Shown here in pieces: positions 29,188 to 39,194 of a stretch of DNA of 64,000 bases. The notes beneath the pieces were generated by a model. That model was given only the letters and a program-made list of their open reading frames with translations, was not told the origin of the DNA and searched no databases. Position 1 is the stretch's first letter; each line of letters begins with the position of its first letter. This stretch comes from Rahnella aceris (GTDB lineage: Bacteria; Pseudomonadota; Gammaproteobacteria; Enterobacterales; Enterobacteriaceae), in NCBI RefSeq assembly GCF_011684115.1, contig NZ_JAADJV010000001.1, positions 434,001 through 498,000 on the forward strand, given 5' to 3'. Both the position numbers and the translations under genes were made by a program.

Positions 29188-29215
29188 TGAATAATTACCG
29201 ATTTGGTCATCCCTG

Positions 29216-30979
29216 TTACCCGCGCAGTTCGTTAGCGCGCCGGTAGCGGCCTTCATAATCAAACATTTTTTCCCGCACCTGCCAGAACTGGCCTTTCATG
29301 CGCGCCACCACAAAATCCGGATGACGCAATAAAATCTGCTGCGCGACGATATCCGCGGCGGTATTCCATTCCAGCGGTACGCCCGGCGCGCGCTGGTGCG
29401 GACGCAGGAAGTTATGCAGAAACGCCATGCGCTGGGCAGGCGTCGTCAGGCGAAAGCGCTCGGAAACGTCAGCACCGTCTTCATCGTAATAAGTAATCTT
29501 CAGCCATTCGCCTTTGTCGTCGCGCCCGTTTTGCAGATTCATACCACCACAGCGCAGCACCAGTGCATCTTTCAGGCGCAGCGCGGCTTTCAGCATATCA
29601 TCGGGATCGACCAGAATTTCCTGACACTGATGACAACGCCGTGCGGCGATATCGTTCTCGGCGCCACAGTGCGGACAGCTTTTAAAGCGAAAGCGGAAAT
29701 CACATTGCTCGCGATTGCCTTCATCATCTTCCAGCACGCCCTGACAACGGCGGCCAAAATGCTCGATGACTGTGCCGTCTTCGGTGGTTTTTCCCCAGAA
29801 AATATTGGCGAAACCGCAGGCCGGGCAGAACACCTGCACCGGTTTGTTATCGCCCGCCGGTTTATGGCTGCCGACTTCCGGCGTAAACAGGTCATGCGGG
29901 TTTCCGGCGTAATCGAGGATCAGGCAATCCGTTTTGCCCGGTGCGAGCCGCAGCCCGCGTCCGACAATTTGCTGATACAGACTGACGGATTCGGTCGGGC
30001 GCAGGATGGCGATAAGATCCACATGCGGTGCGTCAAAGCCGGTAGTCAGCACCGATACATTCACCAGATAGCGTAACTGCTGCGCTTTAAACGCGGTAAT
30101 CAGCCTGTCCCGTTCCACCGCGTGTGTTTGTGCGCTGATCAGCGCCGCTTCGCCTTTCGGCAGCAGACCGAAAATTTCACCGGCATGTTCCACCGTCGAG
30201 GCAAAAATCATCACCCCTTTGCGGTCCTGTGCGAACTCAATAATCTGGCTGATGATGTGCGGCGTGATGCGCTTTTGCTGGCGCAATTCGTCATTCAGAT
30301 CGGCTTCACTGAACAGACCATTACTGCTGGCCTGCAGGCGGCTGAAATCGTAACTGACTACCGGCATATCGAGCCGTTCCGGCGGTACCAGAAAGCCGTT
30401 TTTAATCATGTAACGCAATGGCAGTTCATAGATGCAGTCGCGGAACAGGCTGTTGGCATCGCCGCGTACAATGCCCTGATGGTGATACTGATAAATCCAG
30501 CCCTTGCCCAAACGGTAGGGCGTGGCGGTCAGGCCGAGCAGCCGCAGGCGCGGGTTTTGTGCTTTGAGGTGGCCGATGATTTGCTGATACTGACTGTTGT
30601 CATCGTCGGAGATACGGTGGCATTCATCGACAATCAGCAGGGAAAACTCACCGCTGAACTCCGCCAGGTTAGGCGCGACGGACTGCACGCTGCCAAATAC
30701 CACTTTGCCGCTGCTTTGCTTGAGATTCAGACCGGCTGCGAAGATATCGGCTTCCAGCCCGTAAGAAAGGTATTTGCTGTGGTTTTGCGCCACCAGTTCT
30801 TTGACGTGGGCGAGCACCAGCACACGCCCGCGGGCAACGCGCGCCAGTTCGGCAATCACCAGACTTTTTCCCGCGCCGGTCGGCAGCACAATCACAGCCG
30901 GTTCGTCGTGCTGGCGAAAATGACGCAGCGTGGCATCCACGGCATCTTGCTGGTAAGGGCGGAGGGTAAAAACAGTCAC
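29216..30979 (-). CDS. radD: Superfamily 2 helicase-like ATPase RadD (YejH)
   Basis: A 587-residue protein with Walker A P-T-G-A-G-K-S near residue 36, DEAD-box variant V-D-E-C-H-R, and motif [10 protein letters not shown]. The C-terminal part has Cys pairs (C-P-A-C, C-P-H-C, C-H-Q-C) forming zinc-binding ribbons, as in RadD of E. coli (586 residues). RadD acts in DNA double-strand break repair and stimulates RecA-mediated strand exchange. It lies upstream of rplY on the same strand and is divergent from rsuA. Confidence 0.95.
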   Translation of the reverse strand: MTVFTLRPYQQDAVDATLRHFRQHDEPAVIVLPTGAGKSLVIAELARVARGRVLVLAHVKELVAQNHSKYLSYGLEADIFAAGLNLKQSSGKVVFGSVQSVAPNLAEFSGEFSLLIVDECHRISDDDNSQYQQIIGHLKAQNPRLRLLGLTATPYRLGKGWIYQYHHQGIVRGDANSLFRDCIYELPLRYMIKNGFLVPPERLDMPVVSYDFSRLQASSNGLFSEADLNDELRQQKRITPHIISQIIEFAQDRKGVMIFASTVEHAGEIFGLLPKGEAALISAQTHAVERDRLITAFKAQQLRYLVNVSVLTTGFDAPHVDLIAILRPTESVSLYQQIVGRGLRLAPGKTDCLILDYAGNPHDLFTPEVGSHKPAGDNKPVQVFCPACGFANIFWGKTTEDGTVIEHFGRRCQGVLEDDEGNREQCDFRFRFKSCPHCGAENDIAARRCHQCQEILVDPDDMLKAALRLKDALVLRCGGMNLQNGRDDKGEWLKITYYDEDGADVSERFRLTTPAQRMAFLHNFLRPHQRAPGVPLEWNTAADIVAQQILLRHPDFVVARMKGQFWQVREKMFDYEGRYRRANELRG

Positions 30980-31311
30980 GCGATGATCACCTGTTCGTTA
31001 TTGAGTTAACTTACCTGTTTATAAAAACAGTAATGCAGTATGCCAAGAAATCCGGCTGATGGCGATGAGCAAAGAAATCGCCCGCTGTGAATGTTTAGCC
31101 TGCTTATTTTCCTTCTTCCTTGCAGGATGCACGGCTATACTAATGCGCTCAATGCGGCAGTATTTCTGCCCCCCCGAAGTAATAATAACTCTTTGCAATT
31201 ATTACGAACCGAACAACCCTGAACCCTGTCAGTTGCTGTATTGCGACGGCGGGGTCTTGTGTTTTATCAGTAACGCGATCACTCAGATCGCCATGAAGGC
31301 AAGTCGATCCA
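30980..31311. promoter_or_regulatory. Divergent radD-rsuA gap
   Basis: A 332-bp gap that must hold both promoters. A GTAATAAT (31179-31186) / ATTATTAC (31198-31205) inverted repeat is visible. A 107-residue frame at 31059-31382 overlaps rsuA and looks non-coding. Nothing else is supported. Confidence 0.4.
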
Positions 31312-32019
31312 ATGCGTCTGGACAAGTTTCTCTCTCAGCAATTAGGCGTAAGCCGCGCGCTGGTTTTGCGCGAACTGCGTAACAAACGTGTCACCGTAGA
31401 CGGTGAAATCGTCAAAACCGGCTCAATGAAAATCAGCCCTGAACAACGCGTCGAGTTTGATGGCAATGTGCTGGATCAAATTACCGGTCCGCGTTATTTC
31501 ATGCTCAACAAACCGCAGGGATACGTGTGTTCTACCGATGATCCGGATCACCCGACCGTGCTGTATTTCCTCGAAGAACCCGTTGCCTACAAACTGCATG
31601 CCGCGGGGCGTCTGGATATCGACACCACCGGTCTGGTGCTGATGACCGACGACGGTCAGTGGTCACACCGCATCACCTCGCCGCGTCATCACTGCGAAAA
31701 AACCTATCTGGTGACGCTCGAACATCCGCTGGCTGACGACACCGCTGCGCAGTTTGAGGCCGGTGTGCAGTTGCATAACGAAGATTCCCTGACCAAACCG
31801 GCACAGCTCGAAAAAATCGAAGACTGTCTGGTGCGTCTCACCCTCAGCGAAGGCCGTTACCATCAGGTAAAACGCATGTTTGCCGCCGTCGGTAACCGTG
31901 TGGTTGCGTTGCACCGTGAACGTATCGGCGAGATTGTGATGGATGAAGATTTAGAACCGGGTCAGTACCGTCCGTTAACTGAGCAGGAAGTGGCCAGCGT
32001 TGGCGTTCCTTCGCGATAG
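31312..32019 (+). CDS. rsuA: 16S rRNA pseudouridine(516) synthase
   Basis: A 235-residue protein. Residues 1-60 are an S4 RNA-binding domain ([12 protein letters not shown] start), then the pseudouridine synthase domain with the catalytic motif [10 protein letters not shown] near residue 100. It isomerises U516 of 16S rRNA during 30S assembly. The length matches E. coli RsuA (231). bcr starts 27 bp downstream, so the two are probably cotranscribed, as in E. coli. Confidence 0.96.
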   Translation: MRLDKFLSQQLGVSRALVLRELRNKRVTVDGEIVKTGSMKISPEQRVEFDGNVLDQITGPRYFMLNKPQGYVCSTDDPDHPTVLYFLEEPVAYKLHAAGRLDIDTTGLVLMTDDGQWSHRITSPRHHCEKTYLVTLEHPLADDTAAQFEAGVQLHNEDSLTKPAQLEKIEDCLVRLTLSEGRYHQVKRMFAAVGNRVVALHRERIGEIVMDEDLEPGQYRPLTEQEVASVGVPSR

Positions 32020-32046
32020 TTTTTTCGATAACTGGAGCAGCTGAAA

Positions 32047-33252
32047 GTGCAAGAAAAACCGGTCTCCCACGTCGGACTGATTTTCATCCTGGGATTGATA
32101 TCGATGCTGATGCCTCTGGCCATCGATATGTATCTGCCAAGTATGCCCGTGATCGCACAGGAATATGGCGTTCCGGCGGGCAGCGTGCAAATGACGCTCA
32201 GCGCTTACGTGCTGGGTTTTGCAATAGGGCAGCTGTTTTACGGACCGATGGCGGACAGCCTCGGGCGTAAGCCGGTTATCTTCTGGGGCGTGATGATCTT
32301 TGCCGTCGCGGCCGGTGCCTGTGCGCTGGCGCAGTCGGTCGAGCAACTGGTCTGGATGCGTTTCCTGCACGGTCTGGCAGCCGCTGCCGCAAGTGTGGTC
32401 ATCAACGCGCTGATGCGCGATATGTTCACCAAAGATGAATTCTCGCGAATGATGTCTTTTGTGGTGCTGGTGATGACGGTTGCGCCGCTGCTGGCACCGA
32501 TGCTCGGTGGTTTGCTGATGGCCATATTCAGCTGGCACGCGATTTTCTGGGCAATGGCCATCGCAGCGCTGATTGCCGCGACGCTGGTGGGCGTCTATAT
32601 CAAAGAGACACTGCCCAAGGAACGACGGCAGAAATTTCATCTGCGTACCAGCGTCGGTAACTTTGCGTCCCTGTTCCGTCACAAACGTGTGCTTAGTTAT
32701 ATGCTGGCGAGTGGTTTCTCATTTGCCGGGATGTTCTCTTTCCTCAGCGCCGGTCCGTTTGTTTACATCGAACTTAATGGCGTTTCGCCGCAGAACTTCG
32801 GCTTTTACTTTGCGCTGAACATCGTCGCACTGGTCATTCTGACACTCATCAACAGCCGTAACGTGCGCCGTACGGGCGCGGTGAAAATGTTCCGCTTCGG
32901 GTTGTTTGTGCAACTGACGATGGGGATGTGGCTGGTGATTGTGTGTACCTTCGGATTGCCATTCTGGGCGATGGTGATCGGTGTGGCGGGGTATGTCGGT
33001 GTGATTGCGATGGTGACGTCTAACGCCATGGCCGTCATTATGGATGACTTCCCGCACATGGCCGGTACAGCCGCTTCACTGGCTGGCACGATTCGTTTCG
33101 GAACCGGTGCGGCGATTGGTTCTGTGCTGTCACTGTTTACGGCGAAAAGCGCCTGGCCGATGGTCGGTTCAATGGCGTTTTGCATACTGGCGGCGACGCT
33201 TTTGTATCTCTACGCCAGCCGTCCGGTGAAAGTGTCTGCGGAAACGGCATAA
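32047..33252 (+). CDS. bcr: Bcr/CflA family drug efflux MFS transporter
   Basis: A 401-residue, 12-helix major facilitator protein. The GTG start at 32047 has GGAG upstream and gives the family-like start before [19 protein letters not shown]. The [11 protein letters not shown] motif A lies between helices 2 and 3. Bcr exports bicyclomycin and some other compounds, and in E. coli also L-cysteine. It is downstream of rsuA as in E. coli, but its usual next neighbour yejG is 8.9 kb away, separated by the sugar-acid cluster. Confidence 0.94.
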   Translation: MQEKPVSHVGLIFILGLISMLMPLAIDMYLPSMPVIAQEYGVPAGSVQMTLSAYVLGFAIGQLFYGPMADSLGRKPVIFWGVMIFAVAAGACALAQSVEQLVWMRFLHGLAAAAASVVINALMRDMFTKDEFSRMMSFVVLVMTVAPLLAPMLGGLLMAIFSWHAIFWAMAIAALIAATLVGVYIKETLPKERRQKFHLRTSVGNFASLFRHKRVLSYMLASGFSFAGMFSFLSAGPFVYIELNGVSPQNFGFYFALNIVALVILTLINSRNVRRTGAVKMFRFGLFVQLTMGMWLVIVCTFGLPFWAMVIGVAGYVGVIAMVTSNAMAVIMDDFPHMAGTAASLAGTIRFGTGAAIGSVLSLFTAKSAWPMVGSMAFCILAATLLYLYASRPVKVSAETA

Positions 33253-33328
33253 CTTGTCTCCCTGGCGGGGGAGGTGCAAAGTCCGATTGATCTGCTGGTT
33301 TTACAGACGTAGAAGCAGGGTTCGGTCT

Positions 33329-33458
33329 GCTCCCTCCCCTGCGAAGGGGAGGGCTGGGGTGGGGTATTAAGGTCAAAATCAAAAAGGTAAAGTGTGCTTT
33401 GACAAGATGTTAGCCCTTAAAACCCCCTCCCAACCTCCCCCTTCGCAGGGGAAGGAGC
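33329..33458 (+). repeat. GC-rich dispersed repeat, copy D
   Basis: Same orientation and layout as copies B and C: CTCCCTCCCCTGCGAAGGGG, GGTATTAAGGTCAAAATC, GTGCTTTGACAAGATGTTAG and CCTCCCCCTTCGCAGGGGAA. It lies between the converging bcr and MFS permease genes, at the left border of the sugar-acid cluster. Confidence 0.87.
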
Positions 33459-33495
33459 AAAACCAGCACCGTTTTCTCTGCTTCGTGCTGGATCA

Positions 33496-34848
33496 TTAAA
33501 TCACTTCCGCTTTCACTCCCTGAACCCGGCGCGCCGCTTTGGCACGGGCATATTCGTCGGCCATGGCTTTGGCCTTCGCCCCCGGTACCAGCGCCATATC
33601 GCACTCTTTTGGCAGCAACGTGGTGACTGCCGCGGCAATCAGTAATGAGGCCACCAGGGCATAAATCGCGGTGCTCTGGCCGTAGAGACTGACCAGCACG
33701 CCGACCAGATACGGACCGCAGAAACCGCCCAGATTCCCCAGACCGTTGATCACACCCCGTGCGCTGCCTGCCACTTCCGGCGTGGTGACTTTACCCGGAA
33801 TGGTCCAGAAGGCGCTGGTGGCGGCTTGCAGGAAGAAACCGGCACCGACCAGGAAACCGTAGGCCGCCATGATGTTATGGCCAAATGCGACAGAGGCCGC
33901 CAGACAAGCTGCGAAACCACACAGCGGCAGGGCGATAAACATACGACGCTTACCGGTTTTATCCGACAGCACCGACATCGCCAGGATCCCCAGCATGGTG
34001 CCGACGTAAGGGATAATCGCCAGCATACCCACCGAACTCATGTCACCGCCGGTCAGGTTTTTCAGGATGGTCGGCAGCCACAAGGTATAGCCGTAAATCC
34101 CGGTCTGATAGAAGAAGTTAATGATGATCAGTTTGACGATAGACTTGTTACGGAACACCTCTTTCAGCGGCGCATTGTTTACCGGCGCCAGGGCTTTCAG
34201 GGCTTCGCGTTCGCGGTTCAGTTCCGTCACCAGATAGTCGCGTTCACGCTCTGACAGCCATTTCGCTTCTTCCGGACGGTCGCTGATGGTGAACCACCAG
34301 AAAATCATCACCACGAAAGATAATGCCCCTTCGATGATGAACAACCAGCGCCAGTCGAGCGTATCAAGAATCAAGCCGGACAACGGCGCGGTGATCATCC
34401 CGCCGAGCGGCGCGAACATCAGCACGTAAGCATTGGCGCGGCCACGTTCTTTATCAGGGAACCAGTTGCTGACCATCGTCAGCACCACCGGCAGCATCCC
34501 GCCTTCTGCCACACCCAGCGCAAAGCGCAGGAACAACAGCTGATACTGATTGGTGATAAAGCCGGTCAGGATGGAGATCACCGCCCAGGCAATCAATGAG
34601 CAGGCAATGAATTTCCGTCCGCTGCCGTGTACCGCCAGGCTGCCGCCCGGCACCTGCAGGAATAAATAGCCGATAAAGAAGATACCGGCGGCCAGACCGG
34701 CCATTGAAGCGGTAATCCCTAATTCCGCGTCCATCCCGCCGGGCATGGCGAAACTAATATTGACCCTGTCCATGAAGGAAATAATGCAAGCGATAAGGAT
34801 TGGCGTTATTACTCGAAGCCAGCGAGCCTTAGGAATCTTATTATCCAT
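33496..34848 (-). CDS. MFS permease, anion:cation symporter family, probable sugar-acid importer
   Basis: A 450-residue, 12-helix transporter starting MDNKIPKARWLRV at 34848, with AGAGGAAAG before the ATG (the longer frame lacks support). S-F-M-D-R-V-N-I-S in helix 1 and the R-W-L-F-I-I-E-G segment are typical of the family that carries galactonate, glucarate, phthalate and 2-ketogluconate. It lies downstream of an IdnR-like repressor gene, with a gap of 175 bp containing a CRP-like palindrome. From its neighbours I infer uptake of gluconate, a ketogluconate or idonate; the substrate cannot be read from sequence. Confidence 0.85.
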   Translation of the reverse strand: MDNKIPKARWLRVITPILIACIISFMDRVNISFAMPGGMDAELGITASMAGLAAGIFFIGYLFLQVPGGSLAVHGSGRKFIACSLIAWAVISILTGFITNQYQLLFLRFALGVAEGGMLPVVLTMVSNWFPDKERGRANAYVLMFAPLGGMITAPLSGLILDTLDWRWLFIIEGALSFVVMIFWWFTISDRPEEAKWLSERERDYLVTELNREREALKALAPVNNAPLKEVFRNKSIVKLIIINFFYQTGIYGYTLWLPTILKNLTGGDMSSVGMLAIIPYVGTMLGILAMSVLSDKTGKRRMFIALPLCGFAACLAASVAFGHNIMAAYGFLVGAGFFLQAATSAFWTIPGKVTTPEVAGSARGVINGLGNLGGFCGPYLVGVLVSLYGQSTAIYALVASLLIAAAVTTLLPKECDMALVPGAKAKAMADEYARAKAARRVQGVKAEVI

Positions 34849-34912
34849 ATTCTTTCCTCTGTGTGCCTGTAACCGGTGATGGCTTAATAAAAGCATTTTG
34901 AGGAAAGTATTT

Positions 34913-34928
34913 CGTGACAGGAGTCACG
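34913..34928. promoter_or_regulatory. CRP-like palindrome before the MFS permease
   Basis: The perfect palindrome CGTGAC-AGGA-GTCACG contains GTGA-N6-TCAC, the CRP core. It is 65 bp before the permease start codon, a position where CRP could activate. A LacI-family operator is an alternative reading. Confidence 0.5.
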
Positions 34929-35023
34929 TTGAATTATGTTAAGAAAAGGTGTTACCACTTACGTGATCCTGCACCGGAGTTGGCGTGCAGGACGAAGGGG
35001 GAGAAATGGACGGGAAAGGAGGA

Positions 35024-36007
35024 TTAAATGGTGCCGCCGAGGGAAATACGGTAATGCAAATCCACCCTTTCGATCGTCGGCAGGTTCCTGATTTTTTTGA
35101 GCAATATCTCTGCCACCACTTTCCCCATCTCAAAGCGCGGGGTGATCACGCTGGCTAATAATGGTGTAGTGGCGAGGCCGATATCCAGCCCGTGGAAACC
35201 GGAAATTGCCATATCCTGCGGGACGCGGATCCCCTGTTTGATACATTCTTGTAACACGCCGACGGCAATATCGTCATTGGTACACAAAATAGCGTTGGTC
35301 TGCGGATATAACTGACGCGCCATGGCCAGCATGCCCGCACCGATAGATACCGACGACACTTTATTAGGCGTGATATGCACCGGCGTCAGCCCGCGTTCAT
35401 CCATTGCGCGGCTGTAACCCTGATAACGCTTCTGGTCGCGGGCATCCGACATCGAACCGAAATACACCACATGTTCTTTGCCGCTGGCGAGCAACGTATT
35501 CGCCATATCGTAACCGGCCTGCTGGTTATCAAAACCGACGGCAATCCGCCCGTGCGGATCGTCGAGATCCATCACCTGCGCAACAGGAATTTCTGCGGCA
35601 TTCAGATACTTATCGGCTTTCAGGGTATGCACGGAATCCGTGAGGATCAGTCCGGCAAGCTGATAACCGAGCAGATTAATGATGTGTTCTTCCTCGCGCT
35701 CTTTGCTGTAATCGTAATTGACGACCAGCGTCTGAAAGCCCTGCGCGGAAGTGACCGACTCAATGCCCGCCAGTAAGTCGGAGAAAATCTGGTTGTTAAA
35801 TGACGGCACTAAAATGCCGATACGCGGCGCTTTGGCCGGTCCGCGGGCTTCTTCCAGCGGATATCCCACTTCTTCCATCACCTTCGTGATGCGTTCGCGG
35901 GTTTCAGGAGACACCTTTTCCGGCGTGCGCAGAAAACGGCTCACCGTCATCTTCGTGACATCCGCCAGTTGGGCGATGTCCTGTAGTGTCACGCGCTGGT
36001 TTCTCAT
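35024..36007 (-). CDS. LacI-family repressor, IdnR/GntR-like
   Basis: A 327-residue regulator starting MRNQRVTLQDIAQLADVTKM at 36007. The HTH contains V-T-K-M-T-V-S-R-F-L-R and is followed by a sugar-binding domain with I-G-I-L-V-P-S-F-N-N-Q-I-F-S-D-L-L-A-G-I-E-S-V-T, very close to E. coli IdnR/GntR. Those proteins respond to gluconate or 5-ketogluconate, and the next gene on the other strand is the idnO-like reductase, so this is most likely the local regulator. The gene is divergent from idnO across a 205-bp gap and upstream of the permease. Confidence 0.9.
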   Translation of the reverse strand: MRNQRVTLQDIAQLADVTKMTVSRFLRTPEKVSPETRERITKVMEEVGYPLEEARGPAKAPRIGILVPSFNNQIFSDLLAGIESVTSAQGFQTLVVNYDYSKEREEEHIINLLGYQLAGLILTDSVHTLKADKYLNAAEIPVAQVMDLDDPHGRIAVGFDNQQAGYDMANTLLASGKEHVVYFGSMSDARDQKRYQGYSRAMDERGLTPVHITPNKVSSVSIGAGMLAMARQLYPQTNAILCTNDDIAVGVLQECIKQGIRVPQDMAISGFHGLDIGLATTPLLASVITPRFEMGKVVAEILLKKIRNLPTIERVDLHYRISLGGTI

Positions 36008-36129
36008 GCGGAGTTTTCCTGATTGGGCCTGCAAATATACCTTGTTATTGAAACAGAAAGCGCCGGAGATTGTTATCAAAATGATGATGATCACACCCGG
36101 AGTAACAGGGTTTTTTAACATTCCGTCAG

Positions 36130-36143
36130 GTGATCTGCATCAC
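36130..36143. promoter_or_regulatory. CRP-like site before the idnO-like gene
   Basis: GTGA-TCTGCA-TCAC: both CRP half sites at the right spacing, 70-83 bp before the idnO-like start codon and 123 bp before the divergent repressor gene. It suggests catabolite control of sugar-acid use. Confidence 0.65.
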
Positions 36144-36212
36144 AGTTTAGCGCGGGGTAAACCGGTGTAGTGAAGCTAACTTTTTAAATCAGCGTTCAAT
36201 AAGGCCAACGTC

Positions 36213-36977
36213 ATGACAAATCTCTTCTCACTGGACAATAAAAAGATTCTGATTACCGGCTCGACGCGCGGTCTGGGTTTCCTGCTGGCGAAAGGGCTGG
36301 CGCAGCATGGCGCGGAAATTATCGTTAACGGTACACAACAGGAATCCACGCAAAAAGCGGCCGAAGCCCTGCGTGCTGAAGGCTTTATCGCCCATGCCGT
36401 CTCATTTGATGTCACCAGCAGTCAGGCGGTGAATCAGGCGATTGATCATATCGAAAGCACCATCGGGCCGATTGATGTGCTGGTGAATAACGCCGGTATT
36501 CAGCGCCGCCATAAATTCACCGAGTTTCCGGAAAAAGACTGGGACGACGTGATTGCCGTAAACCAGAAATCTGTGTTCCTGGTATCGCAGGCGGTGGCGC
36601 GTTACATGATCCAACGCGAGCGCGGCAAAATCATTAATATCGGTTCGATGCAAAGCGAGCTGGGTCGCGACACCATCACGCCATACGCCGCTTCAAAGGG
36701 CGCGGTAAAAATGCTGACCCGTGGCATGTGCGTTGAACTGGCACGCTACAATATTCAGGTGAACGGCATCGCGCCGGGCTATTTCAAAACTGACATGACC
36801 CAGGCGCTGGTCGATAACAAAGAGTTCTCCGAATGGCTGTGTAAACGCACGCCGGCTGCACGCTGGGGCAATCCTGAAGAGCTGGTGGGCGGCGCGGTTT
36901 ATCTGTCCTCTAGGGCCTCAGATTTCGTGAATGGTCATTTACTCTTTATTGATGGCGGCATGCTGGCTGCAGTATAG
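36213..36977 (+). CDS. idnO: Gluconate 5-dehydrogenase / 5-ketogluconate reductase (IdnO-like)
   Basis: A 254-residue short-chain dehydrogenase starting MTNLFSLDNKKILITGS. The cofactor motif T-G-S-T-R-G-L-G, the N-N-A-G-I-Q-R-R-H segment and catalytic Ser plus Y-A-A-S-K are present; the run M-Q-S-E-L-G-R-D-T-I-T-P-Y is as in E. coli IdnO (254 residues). It interconverts 5-keto-D-gluconate and D-gluconate with NADP(H) in the cytoplasm. It is followed 9 bp later by a second SDR gene, so they form one operon divergent from the repressor gene. Confidence 0.92.
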   Translation: MTNLFSLDNKKILITGSTRGLGFLLAKGLAQHGAEIIVNGTQQESTQKAAEALRAEGFIAHAVSFDVTSSQAVNQAIDHIESTIGPIDVLVNNAGIQRRHKFTEFPEKDWDDVIAVNQKSVFLVSQAVARYMIQRERGKIINIGSMQSELGRDTITPYAASKGAVKMLTRGMCVELARYNIQVNGIAPGYFKTDMTQALVDNKEFSEWLCKRTPAARWGNPEELVGGAVYLSSRASDFVNGHLLFIDGGMLAAV

Positions 36978-36985
36978 GAGGCCCA

Positions 36986-37729
36986 ATGAACAAAATCGCA
37001 TTAATCACTGGCGGGGGCAGCGGTATCGGCCTGAGCGCCGCGAAAGCGCTGGAAGCGATCGGATTTAAAGTGATTCTGGCCGGGCGTAATAAGGCAAAAC
37101 TCGACCAGGCGGTCGCGTTGTTTACACCGGGGCAGGCGGTGGCACGTCAGCTGGATGTGACCAGCCCGCAATCGGTGGCCGCGCTGTTTCAGGATATTCA
37201 GGAAACCTGCGGGAGGCTGGATTTGCTGTTCAATAACGCCGGTAATAACGTGAAGGATGTGCCGATCGAACAACTGCCGGTGGAAGACTGGCTGTCGGTG
37301 ATCAATACCAATCTCACCGGCGCTTTTTTGTGTACGCAGGCGGCGGTAAAACTGATGAAACAACAAACGCCGCAAGGCGGACGTATCATCAACAACGGTT
37401 CGATTTCGGCGCAGTCGCCGCGCCCGAATTCTGCGCCGTACACCGCCAGCAAGCACGCGATTACCGGACTGACCAAATCCACCGCGCTCGATGGTCGCGC
37501 GTTCAACATTGCCTGCGGGCAAATCGATGTCGGCAATGCGGCGACGGATATGGGCAATAAAGCGCTGGCAGGCAGAATGCAGGCGGACGGACATATCGCT
37601 GAGGAACCGGTGATCCCGGTGGAGCGCGTCGGTGAGGCGGTGGCGTTTATGGCCGGTTTACCGCTCGACACTAACGTGCTGACCATGACCGTAATGGCCA
37701 GCGCCATGCCGCTGGTCGGGCGCGGTTAG
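36986..37729 (+). CDS. Second short-chain dehydrogenase, substrate unknown
   Basis: A 247-residue SDR with T-G-G-G-S-G-I-G near the N-terminus, N-N-A-G-N-N, and catalytic Ser with Y-T-A-S-K-H near residue 155. An unusual stretch I-A-C-G-Q-I-D-V-G-N-A-A-T-D replaces the common P-G-x-V-x-T loop. It starts 9 bp after idnO with GGAGG before the ATG, so it is translated from the same message. I infer a sugar or keto-acid substrate linked to the idnO reaction, but no exact function is recognisable. Confidence 0.88.
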   Translation: MNKIALITGGGSGIGLSAAKALEAIGFKVILAGRNKAKLDQAVALFTPGQAVARQLDVTSPQSVAALFQDIQETCGRLDLLFNNAGNNVKDVPIEQLPVEDWLSVINTNLTGAFLCTQAAVKLMKQQTPQGGRIINNGSISAQSPRPNSAPYTASKHAITGLTKSTALDGRAFNIACGQIDVGNAATDMGNKALAGRMQADGHIAEEPVIPVERVGEAVAFMAGLPLDTNVLTMTVMASAMPLVGRG

Positions 37730-37746
37730 CTTTCAGATCCGCATAT

Positions 37747-37773
37747 AAAAAACGGCCCAAACAGGGCCGTTTT
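37747..37773. terminator. Bidirectional terminator between the SDR and cytochrome genes
   Basis: Stem AACGGCCC/GGGCCGTT with flanking A and T runs, 18 bp after the SDR stop codon and 18 bp after the cytochrome stop codon on the other strand. Confidence 0.87.
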
Positions 37774-37790
37774 GCATTTCAGTGTACGGA

Positions 37791-39194
37791 TTACGCTGCT
37801 TTGGTTTTGCGTTTCCGGCCAAGCCAGAAAATCAGCACCAGCAGAACAATCACGCCAGCCACCATTGCAGGAGCCATAAACGGTTGCAGTTTCGCCAGTA
37901 ATGTCACCGGACCGCCTGCGCGTAACACCGCGACATCATGTGCGCTGACCTGAATGGTCGCATTGCCGTAGTTTTTCAGCACGTAGTTGGAGATGTCAGC
38001 AATCTGCTGATCATCTAACTGACCGACATACGAGCCCACGCCAAATTTCGGCATCAGTACGTGATGGTCGCCGACCTGTCGATCCACGCCGTAAAGAATG
38101 GCGGAAATCAGGTTAGACGCATTACCCATGCCGGTGGCGGTATTGTTGAACAGCGACGGATATGCCTGATTTTCGCTGCCAGAACCGTCCGGCTGGTGGC
38201 AACTGGCGCAATAACCGCTGAACAGTGCCGCACCGTTGTCGATGGTTTTGTTCGCATTAAACGGGTGCGCGCCGCGTAAACCTTCTTCCACGTTCACCGG
38301 TTTACCGAAGGTGTCCGCCGCCTGCGTATCACGCGGGTCACGCACCGGCGTGCTGTTTTTCAGGTAGAAAGCAATCGCGTTCAGGTCACTGTCAGACATG
38401 TATTGCAGACTGTTTTGAACCGCTTCCGCCATACCGCCCGCTGCCTGGTTTTTCCCGGCGGTGCGGCCCGTTTTCAGGTATTCCACCAGCTGAGGTTGCG
38501 ACCAGTTACCAATACCACTGACCGGATCCGAGCTGATATTCGGGGCATACCACGGGCCGACCATGCCGCCTGCCAGCGGTTTATCGGTCACAGAACCCAT
38601 CATCAGGTTACGTGGCGTATGACAGGTATCACAGTGACCGGCACCGTTGACCAGATACGCACCGCGGTTCCATTGTTCACTTTTCGACGGATCCGGCTTA
38701 AACGGCGTGCTGTCAAGATACATCATGTTCCAGCCCGCCATCGCAATACGCATGTTGAACGGGAACGGCAGGGCAGTTTCAACATTCGGTTGTTCGACCG
38801 GCTTCACACCCTCTTTGAAATAGACATACAGCGCATGCATGTCGGCATCGCTCATATGACTGTAGGAAGTGTAAGGCATGGCCGGATACAGATTGGCACC
38901 GTCAGGGCGAACACCTTCCCGCACCGCGCGGGTGAACTGTGCTTCGGTGTAATTACCGATACCGAACTGTTTCGACGGTGTGATGTTGGTGGTGTAAATC
39001 GTGCCCATTGGTGAATGGATTTCATAGCCACCGGCAAACGCTTTACCGCCTTCCGGGGCAGTATGGCAGGCCTGACAGTCGGCGGCTGTCGCCACTTCTT
39101 GCCCCTGACGGATCAGTTCAGCCTGATTGTCCGCAGCGAAGGCGAATCCGCTTAGCGATGCGCTCAGCAGGCAGGCGGTGAGAAGTTTCTTCAT
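37791..39194 (-). CDS. Triheme cytochrome c subunit of membrane-bound sugar-acid dehydrogenase
   Basis: A 467-residue periplasmic protein. A signal peptide (MKKLLTACLL start, cleavage near Ala21) is followed by three heme c motifs: C40-x-x-C43-H, C188-x-x-C191-H and C329-x-x-C332-H. A C-terminal helix (about 440-460) followed by R-K-R-K-T-K anchors it in the inner membrane. It passes electrons from the flavoprotein to ubiquinone. Its start codon overlaps the flavoprotein stop by 4 bp, so the two are translationally coupled. The family includes gluconate 2-dehydrogenase, 2-ketogluconate dehydrogenase and sorbitol dehydrogenase cytochromes. Confidence 0.92.
   Translation of the reverse strand: MKKLLTACLLSASLSGFAFAADNQAELIRQGQEVATAADCQACHTAPEGGKAFAGGYEIHSPMGTIYTTNITPSKQFGIGNYTEAQFTRAVREGVRPDGANLYPAMPYTSYSHMSDADMHALYVYFKEGVKPVEQPNVETALPFPFNMRIAMAGWNMMYLDSTPFKPDPSKSEQWNRGAYLVNGAGHCDTCHTPRNLMMGSVTDKPLAGGMVGPWYAPNISSDPVSGIGNWSQPQLVEYLKTGRTAGKNQAAGGMAEAVQNSLQYMSDSDLNAIAFYLKNSTPVRDPRDTQAADTFGKPVNVEEGLRGAHPFNANKTIDNGAALFSGYCASCHQPDGSGSENQAYPSLFNNTATGMGNASNLISAILYGVDRQVGDHHVLMPKFGVGSYVGQLDDQQIADISNYVLKNYGNATIQVSAHDVAVLRAGGPVTLLAKLQPFMAPAMVAGVIVLLVLIFWLGRKRKTKAA

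Noticed and set aside
31059..31382. 107-codon plus-strand frame before rsuA
   Set aside because: It overlaps the rsuA start, has an odd Cys-rich composition and no family resemblance. The hydrophobic stretch alone is not enough.
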